Shown: positions 41,863 through 54,074 of the stretch, piece by piece | Numbering within the stretch: position 1 is the first letter of the stretch | Layout: each line of letters begins with the position of its first letter | DNA from: Skeletonema tropicum | Taxonomy: Eukaryota > Bacillariophyta > Thalassiosirophyceae > Thalassiosirales > Thalassiosiraceae | DNA length: 64,000 bases | Assembly: GCA_037178625.1 (NCBI GenBank) | Contig: CM074127.1 | Span: 5,332,001 to 5,396,000, forward strand | Direction of reading: 5' to 3' | Made by a program: the position numbers and the translations under genes | Notes under the pieces: generated by a model | The model's database searches: none | What the model saw: only the letters and a program-made list of their open reading frames with translations | Told to the model about the DNA's origin: nothing

Positions 41863-42470
41863 GACCTTTCCACAGTTGGCACGCCAAGTGGGCTAAGCAG
41901 TCTCATCTACTTTTCCCCCTATGTATTCTGTGGAAATCTGTGGATGCAACTCGATTTTTTCACAATTTTGTTAGAGATTTTAGTTAGAGAGCAGCTCTCA
42001 AGGCGAAAATTAAGTTTCAGGGAAGTGGTTTACATGCTAGCCCCGAGACACTATCCTTTAGGTGACTATTAAGTGAGTGTATACTGTGCTGTGTAGGTGT
42101 CGAAAGCGTATATTTTCGTCGAAATATGCATGTGAAGGTGCTCTCTAGCTTGGTAATATCTTTGATGGCTGACGGCCAAAATTTTTTACATGGCGAAAAG
42201 CCAGTGTACTCTCACATGCATTTCTCAGCGAGGAAATGGAATTTTCGGCCAGTCAACATATGTATAGAGTCGACAATAAAGTCGACGAAAGGATGGTACT
42301 ACTGGAAATGCATGCTAATCATCTTCCTGAAACTTAATTTTGGCAATGAGAGCTGCTCTCTAACTGAAATCTCTAACAAAATTGTGAAAAAATTGAGTTG
42401 CGTCCACAGATTTCCACAGAATAGGGAAAAACGTAGATGAGGGATGAAAGGGGGCTGCCGTGGAAAGGTG
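41863..42470. mobile_element. Long-TIR element, copy B
   Basis: As at 16941, with GTAT added in the left arm. The right border reads GGAAAGGTG followed by an AAATAAATAAATAC stretch that A lacks, so the true end of the right arm is uncertain. Confidence 0.7.
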
Positions 42471-43081
42471 AATCTAAATAAATAAATACAAAATAATCTC
42501 ACCTTTCAATTCAGACTAGGACATAATGAATATAAAGACTGCTTTTGTAATCCTTTTTACATTTTACTTGCCTATTGCACTGTGCAGTGAGGTGACACGA
42601 AAGGCTACCAATGCCCAAACTCCAAGAGAAGCGCAATGGTGCCATGCCTGACGCTGCGGTGAGCATAATGACGTGCTGCGTTCCCACATTGATCCAAAAC
42701 GTCGAGAGTGGATATATCAAGTGCCACTTTAAAAGTACCAATAACGCTAGAAGAATCTTTATCAATGTGAAAAGAAATGTCTTGAATGCAATAAGCCACG
42801 AAGTCCTTATTACAAGTTAGGAGTTTTTCCAGATGATGGTAGTAAGCAATATAACCGAACTCTTTATGATTCATTAATTACGAGTTTCGGTGGAGCTTAG
42901 CCACCTTCATCAGCGGTTCTAATTGCGTGGAGCAGGGCACATAAAAGAATGCGTGGAGACAGGCCACAAAAAATTTGAATCAATAAGTCTCAAGAATGAG
43001 AAAAGGCGTGGCATCTGTCATTTCTGACAGTCATAAGTTTTGTTGGCATATCGTGGGCGTGGGCCAGCGTACAAGGCATAT

Positions 43082-43148
43082 CTTTTCCATCGGGGAGATC
43101 CAAAGTAGCGTAGCTACCTATATACTTTGGATCCTCCCGATGGAAAAG
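43082..43148. repeat. Long hairpin, copy B
   Basis: Carries four extra bases (TATA) near the loop relative to A. Confidence 0.75.
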
Positions 43149-43166
43149 AAGGGGAGGATGGTTTGG

Positions 43167-43619
43167 CTACCTCTCGGGGGGTAGAAATGATGATACCTTC
43201 CTCCCCTTAAACTTGTCTAACTTACGGTACGATAGGAGATTCCCAAGGTTAAGGTGGCGGCTGTAGCAAACTGTCATCTTGTCCGTGGGGAAAGTGGCTT
43301 TCTCACATCGGATACTCGTGGGGTGATTTGCCCATCGGTTGTACCATGTGTTTTTGCCACAATTCTTGCCAATGTTTCGCACGGGGGTCCTACTGGTGGT
43401 AAGGAATATGAAAGTAGATCGAGTCTCTCTTTCCTTTGACGGTAGGCTTGGACTTGGAAGCTGTCGTGGAGTAGTTGGCAATGTATACTTCAGCATTAGT
43501 AATGGCTTTGTCGAAGAGAGGCAGGAGGTTGGCTGGTTGGTGACCTCTGCTGATGTGTCAATGGTAGAAGTTGAAGATATGGCCATCGGCAACGGAGCGA
43601 AGGCGAAGGGCCCAGCCAC
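43167..43619 (-). pseudogene. Ser/Thr-rich open frame, copy B, upstream end replaced
   Basis: Matches 18218-18727 up to the MAISSTSTIDTS region. Upstream codons come from the antisense of the IQ gene because of the junction at 43590, so the frame is chimeric. Confidence 0.3.
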
Positions 43620-43789
43620 AAGCAGAGTTTGATGCTAGAGCAGTGGAAGAGGAGGTGGTGGAAGAGGAAGATATCCACTCTGCCAGAAGGAATCTTCGGA
43701 GACGGAGGATGGTGAAGGAGCTACAGTGCACTTTGGACGGCTGGTACTGGACTCGAAGAACACAAAGAAGGAAGATAAGGAGAGATTGA
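43589..43789 (+). pseudogene. IQ-motif gene fragment, C-terminal end only, copy B'
   Basis: Begins at the codons after IQ2 (ATERRRRAQPQAEF) and has the B-type arginine-rich C terminus. Both IQ motifs and the promoter are missing. Confidence 0.8.
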
Positions 43790-44047
43790 AAAGAGAAGGT
43801 GTACGGTACAGCACCTTGTGAGATTGATGATTTGAAGCGAACATCATTTGTACGTGAGAAGGATTGCGTCAGAGACCTTTGTGGAGGAGGCTTTGGTTTG
43901 AAGGTAAATGCAGCAAGAGGTCAAATGATCAGTGGAGATGGCTTTGCGGGGCAATGAGTCGGTGTGTCTTGTTTCGTTTCGGCGAGTTGCTACATTTCAG
44001 AGGGGGTCGTTGGTGTGTTCGGCAGTGTGTGTGTTGTGTGTGTGTGT

Positions 44048-44192
44048 CTTCTTCAGTTGGGCCTTCAGTTGGTGTTGGTGTTGGTAGTTGGAGGATGCTT
44101 TCTGCTGGATCCTTATCCTTTTCTTCAGTTGGGCCTTCAGTTGGTGTTGGTGTTGGTGTTGGTAGTTGGGTGCTTTGCTGGATCCTTATCCT
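44048..44192. repeat. TTGGTG minisatellite, copy B'
   Basis: Repeat numbers 2 and 3. Confidence 0.85.
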
Positions 44193-44455
44193 TTCTTTTT
44201 GGACATTGTCGGATCTGTAGCGGAGAGTCAAAAAGTTTAATCCCCCATTCATTCTAATGTTTGGGGTATGGGTTCTGGTTTCCCATGTCAGCTTTTGGCT
44301 GGACATTCTCTTCTTCGGAAGTGGAATGTAGAACGTATCCCTTTGACTCTCTGACTGATTTTCAGTTGTCCTACCCTTTCCCCCCTGTTGGAGTCGGTCG
44401 ACCGCGGAGATGATTGATTGGTTGATGTTCGTGTTGGGGATGGCGATCTTGTCGG

Positions 44456-44457
<2 letters not shown>

Positions 44458-44487
<30 letters not shown>
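44458..44487. repeat. (AC)15 microsatellite, copy B'
   Basis: 30 bp. Confidence 0.95.
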
Positions 44488-44489
<2 letters not shown>

Positions 44490-45522
44490 TCGAGCGGCTT
44501 GTTGTTCCCAGTTGGATGAAGTACAGTGCTGGAGGCGAGGAAAGACATTTCAGACTTGAGCCGGTGTTATGGTTCCGGGTATCATGGTGACCTGCTGCTT
44601 TACTTGTCAAAGGCCTGAGTTGATATGAGGTCGATGACGCTTGATTTCTTGTGTCGGTTTGATGGGGTCTTCGATCGGATTTCAAACTCGGTTTGTTGAG
44701 TTGTACCAGGATACGAACGTCTCTCTCGTGATTGCTTCTAAGTTGCTCATCGGTTCTTCAATCTTGCCATTGCCATGTGTCAAGCTCATTTATTCACATC
44801 CACCCATCTACATCTAAGTCAAAGCCCTGGGAACGTGCTCTCTCAGCTGCTCAGCATCCAATTGAAATAAGAAAAGAATATCAAGTAAATCAATCTAATC
44901 AAATAAAGAAAAATCAACAATTATCCCTTAGTCCTCAGTGACAATGCTGAACTCCACCATTACTTTCGGCTGCGAGGAGACCCATTGTTGAAATCTGCAG
45001 GAGGAGCAGCATCCTCTGGAGCTTAGATTACTTGATTTGAGGTGATATAAAATTTGTAATCAACAGCACCGGGAGAAAAGTCTCAATTGCACAAGACGTT
45101 GAGAGGGAGACAATATGTGAGGTTCAACCAAGCCTGCTAATTGTGACGGCTTCAGCTTCGTAGCTTGATTACGATCTCTGCGGGCTAAAAATATGAACAC
45201 ATTCTGCATTGGGAACAAATCTTTTTGATCAGTGAGATACTGGCACGAATTCATGAAAATGAAAGTCATTATGTTCTCCAGCTTCTGGTGATTCGAAAAG
45301 ATGCTGCGCTTCAATCAGCCTCCGTTCGAGTTTGATCGTCCTCGTCCTCGTCAGCACACGTCTACCGGCTTGTTGGCCTTCTTCGTCTCACCTCGAATCT
45401 TGTCGCTGATGAGGTGAACGTGATTACCCTGGAGACTGTTCTTGTCCCTCTCTAATATGTAGTGTTGCTTGTTCATGAAGTGTTGCATGGTCTGGAAGCT
45501 GGAATATAGCTCCCTCCAATGA

Positions 45523-45949
45523 GGACTCCATTCCCTAATAATTGACCTACTCCTACTCATGTACCTACGCGCAGGCCCATCGAGTTCGCCATTTTAGCAT
45601 TGCATTGTTCATTCACGCACTTCATCTTCAGTTTGCAACTCAATTACTTGACGTTGATGAATATATCGTTGAATCTATCCCACGGCCACGATATCATAAG
45701 GCATAGCTTAAGGCTCTGTAGGGTCAGGTCAGCGAGCAAACATGCCCCCACTGCAGTAACTCACTCCTCTCCAATAGCCTCTCTGTGGAGTGGTTCACTA
45801 AGATGGACGTAGACCGATGCCACCGCTATATACATTGTACCAAAGTAAGTGAATGAGCTGTGCTGATCTCTAGATGAATACTTGCAAACACAAATTGCAA
45901 TTGAACCTCTGGCAACATTTTCATCCTATTCATCTCAAGCTCTCCTCGT

Positions 45950-45988
<39 letters not shown>

Positions 45989-46023
45989 TAACCATGATGT
46001 TCACACGGTTGTGACAACTGTGG
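45523..46023 (+). repeat. Diverged satellite-unit relative, copy B'
   Basis: Same as the B copy, including the long CAG run. Confidence 0.75.
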
Positions 46024-46133
46024 TTGTGTGAAAGCACAAGAATAGACACTCGTGTTGATCTCTCTTTTGCTTTTGGTAATGAACGAAGGAAGCCACCACA
46101 CAAGTGGCCGCAGTGCTTGGAAAGATACGAGGA
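46024..46133 (+). repeat. 110-bp dispersed repeat, copy B'2
   Basis: Counterpart of 37344-37453. Confidence 0.75.
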
Positions 46134-46544
46134 CCTCTCACAATACAGCATCACGTTGTGGGTTCTTCTCCCTCCGCCTCCGGTCGGCTCGCTTCTCCAT
46201 CATCATTCTTACACGTTCAAACCATGCCTTCCCTGTCATACCCGCATCACATTTCCCCTATCGAATTATCGCCGCTGCTCTGCAAAGCAGTCGTACTAAA
46301 ATAATACCATCAAGAAAGAGAGAGAGAGAGAGAAGAACAAAAGGTGAGTAATTGGAATGATCTTTCGTCCGCCTCCTCTAACAAATAATACTGCAACAAG
46401 AAGGAACTCACCTCGACAACAATTTCATCATCATCGCCTATCCAAAACACGATCAATTGTTCCTTCACTCACTGGACTTCCAGCAGCTCCTACCTCCAAG
46501 AGCTTATCCTTCTTTCTTCACACGATGCTAAAGCACCATCCACA

Positions 46545-47934
46545 TTAAAACCACCCAAGAGCCGTAGCAACCGCAATCACTGCTTCCAAACTATCCTCCC
46601 GCACCTTCCCAAAGTTCACTCTTGCATCCTCACAAGCCTCCTTCGATACCTGCTGTGTAATATATCCCCGATCTTCCATTGCTTGAACTGTATTGATGTA
46701 ATTGACGTTGAATCCAGTGGGAGAGATGTATTCTGGGTGTGCTTGGAAGGTGAATGCATATGGTTGTACTGTTGTTGATCTCAAAGTTGAAGTGTCATTA
46801 GTGGTATTGTCACCATAATCATCACCATTATGATGATGTGTTGACATGGTTGTCGAATGTGTGTTGCTGAGGCTGCTTCTGAAATAGAACCTTGTCCTCC
46901 TTCGATGAGAAGTAGGCACAAGCTTCGATTGGAACATTGGCATTGCCCCCTAACGAAATGGCAAATTCTGGAAGGGATTGGACCATGTCTCCGTGGGTAT
47001 ACAACAGTTCCATACTGCACTCATCACTATCACTGTTGCTGCTGGTGGTGCCATCGATAAGGAGTAATTGACGTCCCTCCTCTGTGAGTTGGCTCGATAT
47101 CCTTCCTGCTTTGGACCCAGTTGGACACTTGATTGCTCGCCCACCTTCTTCTATTTCACCACCTCTACCTCCTTCTTTCCCAATATAATATGATCTTCAC
47201 TACTTCCAAACGCATGAGCAAAACATTGATGGCCAAAACAAACTCCCATAGTCTTCAACCTCCTCATTCCGCATCACAGATTGGAGTTTCTCAATCCATT
47301 CCACATATCATATCACTTAGGAAATTAGGTAAATGTTGCATTATCGCTACCTAGACATCATTGAACCAACAATTGGAGTCTTCATACGCCGAGGGCAGAA
47401 CCAAACAGCGTCGCAGTCGGGACCACGGGAGAGGGTTGTCTCTCCTACCACAGCTCGTTTGAAAGCCCGGGATATATTGACGTGGATGTCAATAAGCCTG
47501 TATACAGGCGAGATATACAACTAACAGGATTTGCACGAGAGTATAAGCATATACCCATCTCTATCCGTGGTTTTTGACCGCGTCGAAGTGCTGCCTGAGC
47601 CCGCTGGCGACGTATCAAGAATCCATTCCACACTCGTGTTGTCATACGCTGCAGATGCAGAGAGGGAGCCTGGAATTAGTATGCCATCGTAGCTGGACCA
47701 CTCGGAGGATGTGAGTGGATAGTCGTTTGATTGTGCATGATAGATTGTGATGCGTATTGTCAAGTAGTAGTTGCACTCAGCCAATAATGAATATTGCTGC
47801 TCTCTATCTCTGATCAGTACTTCTTTGAGAGAACACTTCTTTTCATATGCTTGACAGAAGAGCTCCAAAAACATCACTGCCGTGTCTTTTGATGGACCGT
47901 AGGGAGGATTTTCTTCACAGCTGATCATCATCAA
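46545..47934 (-). pseudogene. Glutamine amidotransferase-like relic, copy B'
   Basis: Third copy, no additional lesion seen. Confidence 0.75.
47306..47632. mobile_element. 327-bp insertion in amidotransferase relic, copy B'
   Basis: Direct repeats at 47293-47305 and 47620-47632. Confidence 0.6.
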
Positions 47935-48622
47935 GTTTAATGCTTTGCTTCTGCTACTGGCAGTGTAGGAACAATCGGTGCGCGTGGATGTGGATGTGGA
48001 TGTGGATGTGGATGATGATGATGCATCGGCACCGTCCTCGGTAGCAGCGTCAGCATCAGGACATGACGTGACGTACCATTGTTTGAGAGGAGCACCGATT
48101 TTGAAACAATGGTGCGATCATCATCTTCTCTGTTAGATAATTGCATCATCATCTACTGTCTATTACTCCTACTTATTACTGATACTGTTGAATTGTTCCG
48201 TAGAGATGTTGCGTCTATCTGGCTCAGGCCTGATAAATAATGTCACAAGCAATTAAGGAGACCGGTATTGGTTGTGCAACTAGAGCGAGAAGAGACCACT
48301 AGGAGCACTGGATATCATGGTGACTACTAAAGCTTACAGCAGGCTTACAGCTAAAGAAGAGTAAGAGTGGGCTATTCCGAAAGGTGATGATGGCATGGAG
48401 CACCAACGTGCGACGTCATCTTGCATCTTGTGTGAGAGGATCAATCACGGGTTCTCACCGTGGTTGTTATTTGACACGTGTGAACAGGAAGGGTGCTTGT
48501 CGTAGCGGTATCAGGATACCGGAAGAGAGTCCATTCCCAGGCTTCAATGATGGCAGATATTTGATATCTGTGGCTCGGTGAATTTTTGATCCGGCGCAGC
48601 CGGATCAGCTGAAATGCTGCAC

Positions 48623-48682
48623 AAAGAGAGGAAAGAAAGAAAGGGGAAAGGAGGGGGAAAGAAGAGGAGAAAGGGTAGGAGG
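48623..48682 (+). repeat. Homopurine tract, copy B'
   Basis: Counterpart of 15021-15080. Confidence 0.7.
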
Positions 48683-49680
48683 ATGTTGATGTATGCTCTG
48701 ATTTGATTTCACTAGCTTTCAAGCTAGTTATACCTGCTTTTGCTCGATTCTAATTGTTGTCATTTTTTGTTGGGCTCCATGCTGTGCCTTGCGATGCTTT
48801 ACATCATTGCCACGTGCTCATTAGAGGGTATACTACCACATCAGTTCCATCTGTACCATACACGTTACGCGTGACGCCATGACCCATACTTGCATCCAAG
48901 CCAAATACCCCAAAGACAATGTAAACCTATTGCTCCTTTGTGTTCTTGATATCAACTAAGTTGTGGTGCTTCATTGTTTCTCTCGGCTGATGCTGGACCT
49001 TCTTGGATGCTATCAAAGTACATAATGCTTTATTGCGGCTTCTGATCCGTCGTGGCTGGGCATGCACGGGATGTGGTCAGTGTGTCAGATGTCTTGTTCT
49101 AAGCCTCCTCGAGATTATGATTGATTGTCATGCCAGTCGAACGATTGCCATACCAGTCGATTGTGGAGAAGTGATTCCTTGTCGTTTGTTTCAAATCGTT
49201 TTCTGAACCGTATCTATTGTAGGCATCTCTCCCTCTCCTCTTCTACGCTAGTGATTTTGATTGCCTCCGGCATCCGACATTAGAGTTGCATTCCATCTTA
49301 ACCTTCTATCTATTATGACTAGACTGTTACTTGATTTGTTGAATGTTTCTACACTCTGGTGATTTGTACGGTCTACTCTCTGGTCTGACGTCTGACACTG
49401 TTTGTATTTATTTACCAAGACACTTAGCAGTGTTGTCATTATTGTTGTTGTATTATCAATCACTGTCATCTTTGGCGTTGCGGCTGGTGACAATTAAATG
49501 CATCCCTGCAGGAGGTTTCGGTGGCTGCTAGAGTATGGGTCCTCTCTCTGTAGTTGCTGCATCTACGTGAACCGCAAACTACATGCATTTTTGCCTATTT
49601 TTGTATTCCGTGCAGTGTTGTCGAATAGCCTATGATCAAATTCACAAATCGAGCAGAATCTGCCAGGTAACCTGCGGCGA

Positions 49681-50217
49681 TTATATAATGTGAGTTGCAT
49701 TCATTCGGTTCCGTTCATTTCTATCTACTGACTGCCGCGCTGCTTTGTGTGTCGGCATCGGAGCGAGAGCGGAGGAAAACAAAAAACGAGCATAAACTTT
49801 CAGAGCAATTTCCTCGCACTTCTGATTAGCTACGCTTCTCCGAAAATGATATCGAGAGTGATTGTGATTAGATGGATTGTCGGCTGTTGCATAAGTAGTA
49901 AGTTCTGGAGTCGATATTGCTTCCGCTGGAGTTGTTATGGCGAGGTCGACATCGACATGGTCCTTATCCTTTGCAAAAGATCCAGTCTGAAATTTGGCGC
50001 GCCTCGAAAAGATCCATTTTAATGTGGCCGGGCCGATATTATTACGGGTAAAATATGCTTGCCCGTTGTCGCCATTACTTTTGTGTGCGGCAAAGTTAGT
50101 GTCGCCATTAAAAGTAATGGCGACACCCGCTTTGAGTAAAAAGGGTTTTATTAGTGAGTTAGCTAGAAAGAGGCGGGTGAAATTGCTGTCGCCATTACTT
50201 TTTTTAGCCACCGCCAT
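49681..50217 (-). CDS. 178-codon open frame, hypothetical, copy B'
   Basis: Third identical copy. Confidence 0.25.
   Translation of the reverse strand: MAVAKKSNGDSNFTRLFLANSLIKPFLLKAGVAITFNGDTNFAAHKSNGDNGQAYFTRNNIGPATLKWIFSRRAKFQTGSFAKDKDHVDVDLAITTPAEAISTPELTTYATADNPSNHNHSRYHFRRSVANQKCEEIALKVYARFLFSSALAPMPTHKAARQSVDRNERNRMNATHII
50099..50126. repeat. GTGTCGCCATTA palindrome, copy B'
   Basis: Counterpart of 16497-16524. Confidence 0.8.
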
Positions 50218-50542
50218 TCACCATCTGCCTCAATGATGGCTCCCAACTCCCACCTCCCGCCGAGCCACATCACACGGAGCGAGCTCCAAAACAAGTGTAA
50301 ATATTCACTTCGAGTAAAATTACAAAAATACTCGTCTTCTTTAGCTCCTACAACCAAACCACTCTCTAGAGAAGTACATCTGACACTTTAGATTGGCAAG
50401 AACAAGATAAGTGTCCTCAGGGATATCAGTTGATCAAAGTTCTTTTCAGTGGTGCTTGGTTACGCTTGCCGAGAGTTGCTTTGATGATGTAAAGTAGAAA
50501 GGGGGAAGCCAGGGCGAACACCTAATTTTATAAAATTTTTAT

Positions 50543-51084
50543 GACCTTTCCACAGTTGGCACGCCAAGTGGGCTAAGCAGTCTCATCTACTTTTCCCCCT
50601 ATGTATTCTGTGGAAATCTGTGGATGCAACTCGATTTTTTCACAATTTTGTTAGAGATTTTAGTTAGAGAGCAGCTCTCAAGGCGAAAATTAAGTTTCAG
50701 GGAAGTGGTTTACATGCTAGCCCCGAGACACTATCCTTTAGGTGACTATTAAGTGAGTGTATACTGTGCTGTGTAGGTGTCGAAAGCGTATATTTTCGTC
50801 GAAATATGCATGTGAAGGTGCTCTCTAGCTTGGTAATATCTTTGATGGCTGACGGCCAAAATTTTTTACATGGCGAAAAGCCAGTGTACTCTCACATGCA
50901 TTTCTCAGCGAGGAAATGGAATTTTCGGCCAGTCAACATATGTATAGAGTCGACAATAAAGTCGACGAAAGGATGGTACTACTGGAAATGCATGCTAATC
51001 ATCTTCCTGAAACTTAATTTTGGCAATGAGAGCTGCTCTCTAACTGAAATCTCTAACAAAATTGTGAAAAAATTGAGTTGCGTC
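50543..51084. mobile_element. Long-TIR element, copy B', right arm truncated by the array
   Basis: Intact to TTGAGTTGCGTC; the last ~60 bp of the right arm are missing. The breakpoint therefore lies inside an inverted repeat, a known rearrangement-prone structure. Confidence 0.8.
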
Positions 51085-51264
51085 GAAGAAGTCGATAGAT
51101 TCGAATATGAAGATTGTCACCCTCCATTCCCTGGCAATCGACCTACTCATATACCTACACGCAGGCCCATCGAGTTCGCCATTTTAGCATTGCATTGTGC
51201 ATTGTTCATTCACTGCGCTGATCTCTAGATAAACCCTTCTTGTCAACACGCACAAATTATTGCA

Positions 51265-51687
51265 ATGCATCCGCCGACAACATGTTCGTCCTACTCATCT
51301 CAGGCTCAGGCTCTTCTCGATCACACGGTTGCGACAACTGCAACAACCAAAAGCCCGCACCCGCAGCGAAATGATAAAAGTGATATGGATATGGCCGGCA
51401 GTTCTCCAAATAATGTCTCGCGCTCCTCTCCACAACTACACAGCGTTGATGTGAAACCAAATAATTATCAAACGAGTCAACAGCAGCAGCAACAACAACA
51501 ACAACATCTGACGAATAACAATCATCATTATATATCACGCAATGCTACAAAAATCATCAAGGGTGAAATTCATAACGTTTGTCTCACCATGCGATCTGAT
51601 CCTCGCTATTATATAAGTAGAAGTACTTCGAACAACTCCTCTTCCGATGGAGGTGATACAGCAGCAATGATGAGAAGAAGTCGATAG
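51265..51687 (+). CDS. Satellite ORF, array 2 unit 1 (140 aa)
   Basis: NNY form, Q9, MRSD, the same state as array 1 units 7 and 8. Confidence 0.5.
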   Translation: MHPPTTCSSYSSQAQALLDHTVATTATTKSPHPQRNDKSDMDMAGSSPNNVSRSSPQLHSVDVKPNNYQTSQQQQQQQQQHLTNNNHHYISRNATKIIKGEIHNVCLTMRSDPRYYISRSTSNNSSSDGGDTAAMMRRSR

Positions 51688-51853
51688 ATTCGAATATGAA
51701 GATTGTCACCCTCCATTCCCTGGCAATCGACCTACTCATATACCTACACGCAGGCCCATCGAGTTCGCCATTTTAGCATTGCATTGTGCATTGTTCATTC
51801 ACTGCGCTGATCTCTAGATAAACCCTTCTTGTCAACACGCACAAATTATTGCA

Positions 51854-52282
51854 ATGCATCCGCCGACAACATGTTCGTCCTACTCATCTCAGGCTCAGGC
51901 TCTTCTCGATCACACGGTTGCGACAACTGCAACAACCAAAAGCCCGCACCCGCAGCGAAATGATAAAAGTGATATGGATATGGCCGGCAGTTCTCCAAAT
52001 AATGTCTCGCGCTCCTCTCCACAACTACACAGCGTTGATGTGAAACCAAATAATTATAATTATCAAACGAGTCAACAGCAGCAGCAACAACAACAACAAC
52101 ATCTGACGAATAACAATCATCATTATATATCACGCAATGCTACAAAAATCATCAAGGGTGAAATTCATAACGTTTGTCTCACCATGCGATCTGATCCTCG
52201 CTATTATATAAGTAGAAGTACTTCGAACAACTCCTCTTCCGATGGAGGTGATACAGCAGCAATGATGAGAAGAAGTCGATAG
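51854..52282 (+). CDS. Satellite ORF, array 2 unit 2 (142 aa)
   Basis: NNYNY, Q9, MRSD. Confidence 0.5.
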   Translation: MHPPTTCSSYSSQAQALLDHTVATTATTKSPHPQRNDKSDMDMAGSSPNNVSRSSPQLHSVDVKPNNYNYQTSQQQQQQQQQHLTNNNHHYISRNATKIIKGEIHNVCLTMRSDPRYYISRSTSNNSSSDGGDTAAMMRRSR

Positions 52283-52448
52283 ATTCGAATATGAAGATTG
52301 TCACCCTCCATTCCCTGGCAATCGACCTACTCATATACCTACACGCAGGCCCATCGAGTTCGCCATTTTAGCATTGCATTGTGCATTGTTCATTCACTGC
52401 GCTGATCTCTAGATAAACCCTTCTTGTCAACACGCACAAATTATTGCA

Positions 52449-52808
52449 ATGCATCCGCCGACAACATGTTCGTCCTACTCATCTCAGGCTCAGGCTCTTC
52501 TCGATCACACGGTTGCGACAACTGCAACAACCAAAAGCCCGCACCCGCAGCGAAATGATAAAAGTGATATGGATATGGCCGGCAGTTCTCCAAATAATGT
52601 CTCGCGCTCCTCTCCACAACTACTCAGCGTTGATGTGAAACCAAATAATTATCAAACGAGTCAACAGCAGCAGCAACAACAACAACAACATCTGACGAAT
52701 AACAATCATCATTATATATCACGCAATGCTACAAAAATCATCAAGGGTGAAATTCATAACGTTTGTCTCACCATGCGATCTGATCCTCGCTATTATATAT
52801 ATAAGTAG
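52449..52808 (+). pseudogene. Satellite ORF, array 2 unit 3 (119 aa, truncated)
   Basis: CAC to CTC gives QLLSV. Four extra bases in the TATA motif (TATATATATAAG) end the frame after RYYIYK. Confidence 0.6.
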
Positions 52809-53041
52809 AAGTACTTCGAACAACTCCTCTTCCGATGGAGGTGATACAGCAGCAATGATGAGAAGAAGTCGATAGATTCGAATATGAAGATTGTCACCCT
52901 CCATTCCCTGGCAATCGACCTACTCATATACCTACACGCAGGCCCATCGAGTTCGCCATTTTAGCATTGCATTGTGCATTGTTCATTCACTGCGCTGATC
53001 TCTAGATAAACCCTTCTTGTCAACACGCACAAATTATTGCA

Positions 53042-53470
53042 ATGCATCCGCCGACAACATGTTCGTCCTACTCATCTCAGGCTCAGGCTCTTCTCGATCA
53101 CACGGTTGCGACAACTGCAACAACCAAAAGCCCGCACCCGCAGCGAAATGATAAAAGTGATATGGATATGGCCGGCAGTTCTCCAAATGATGTCTCGCGC
53201 TCCTCTCCACAACTACACAGCGTTGATGTGAAACCAAATAATTATAATTATCAAACGAGTCAACAGCAGCAGCAACAACAACAACAACATCTGACGAATA
53301 ACAATCATCATTATATATCACGCAATGCTACAAAAATCATCAAGGGTGAAATTCATAACGTTTGTCTCACCATGCAATCTGATCCTCGCTATTATATAAG
53401 TAGAAGTACTTCGAACAACTCCTCTTCCGATGGAGGTGATACAGCAGCAATGATGAGAAGAAGTCGATAG
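53042..53470 (+). CDS. Satellite ORF, array 2 unit 4 (142 aa)
   Basis: SPND, MQSD, like array 1 unit 15. Confidence 0.5.
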   Translation: MHPPTTCSSYSSQAQALLDHTVATTATTKSPHPQRNDKSDMDMAGSSPNDVSRSSPQLHSVDVKPNNYNYQTSQQQQQQQQQHLTNNNHHYISRNATKIIKGEIHNVCLTMQSDPRYYISRSTSNNSSSDGGDTAAMMRRSR

Positions 53471-53636
53471 ATTCGAATATGAAGATTGTCACCCTCCATT
53501 CCCTGGCAATCGACCTACTCATATACCTACACGCAGGCCCATCGAGTTCGCCATTTTAGCATTGCATTGTGCATTGTTCATTCACTGCGCTGATCTCTAG
53601 ATAAACCCTTCTTGTCAACACGCACAAATTATTGCA

Positions 53637-53770
53637 ATGCATCCGCCGACAACATGTTCGTCCTACTCATCTCAGGCTCAGGCTCTTCTCGATCACACGG
53701 TTGCGACAACTGCAACAACCAAAAGCCCGCACCCGCAGCGAAATGATAAAAGTGATATGGATATGGCCGG
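53637..53770 (+). pseudogene. Satellite ORF, array 2 unit 5, left part (split by gypsy element)
   Basis: Ends at DMAG codons with GCCGG at 53766-53770. The other half resumes at 58047. Confidence 0.8.
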
Positions 53771-54023
53771 TGTCACACCTACGTAGTGTCGGACATCAAT
53801 CAAATTCATATTTATGTTATCTGGTTTCTCGTTTCTCAATATGTTTCGGAATGCTTTCTCGCGGCCATCGCCATATGTTTCGGAATGCTTTCTCGCGGCC
53901 ATCGCCAATGAAAGCAACCGAATCCAAAAACGTTGATCGTTTCCTTTATATTTTAAGTCATAATAATTCTATTCGTTACATCTATTGATCAATAATAAGC
54001 TCAATTGTTAGCTAGATTGGACA
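53771..54023 (+). repeat. 5' LTR of the gypsy element
   Basis: 253 bp, TG to CA. It contains a perfect 34-bp tandem duplication (53839-53872 and 53873-53906, ATATGTTTCGGAATGC onward) and a TTTATATTTT box near 53944 that could serve the promoter. The LTR end is inferred from the matching 3' junction; no second LTR is available for comparison. No clear primer-binding site follows. Confidence 0.75.
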
Positions 54024-54074
54024 CAGTATTAATACTCCCATATAAACCAACCAAGAAGAAAAACTACGTACAAA

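Larger units (their letters stand above)
31408..43590 (+). repeat. Segmental duplication, copy B
   Basis: Copy of 6484-18641. B and B' share substitutions absent from A (ACATTGATGG for ACATTGACGG, CACATTAAAACC, CTGTTAGATAATTG, five rather than three GTGGAT repeats), so B' derives from a B-type sequence. Confidence 0.95.
43589..51084 (+). repeat. Segmental duplication, copy B' (tandem copy of 34901-~42400)
   Basis: Starts inside the IQ gene with a 2-bp GC overlap at the junction and runs to the right arm of the long-TIR element. There TTGAGTTGCGTC switches abruptly into the satellite tail GAAGAAGTCGATAG. Offset from B is 8688 at the start and 8680 later. Confidence 0.93.

Noticed and set aside
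54018..54035. TGGACACAG as a primer-binding site
   Set aside because: It overlaps the inferred LTR end and I cannot match it to a tRNA 3' end without a search.
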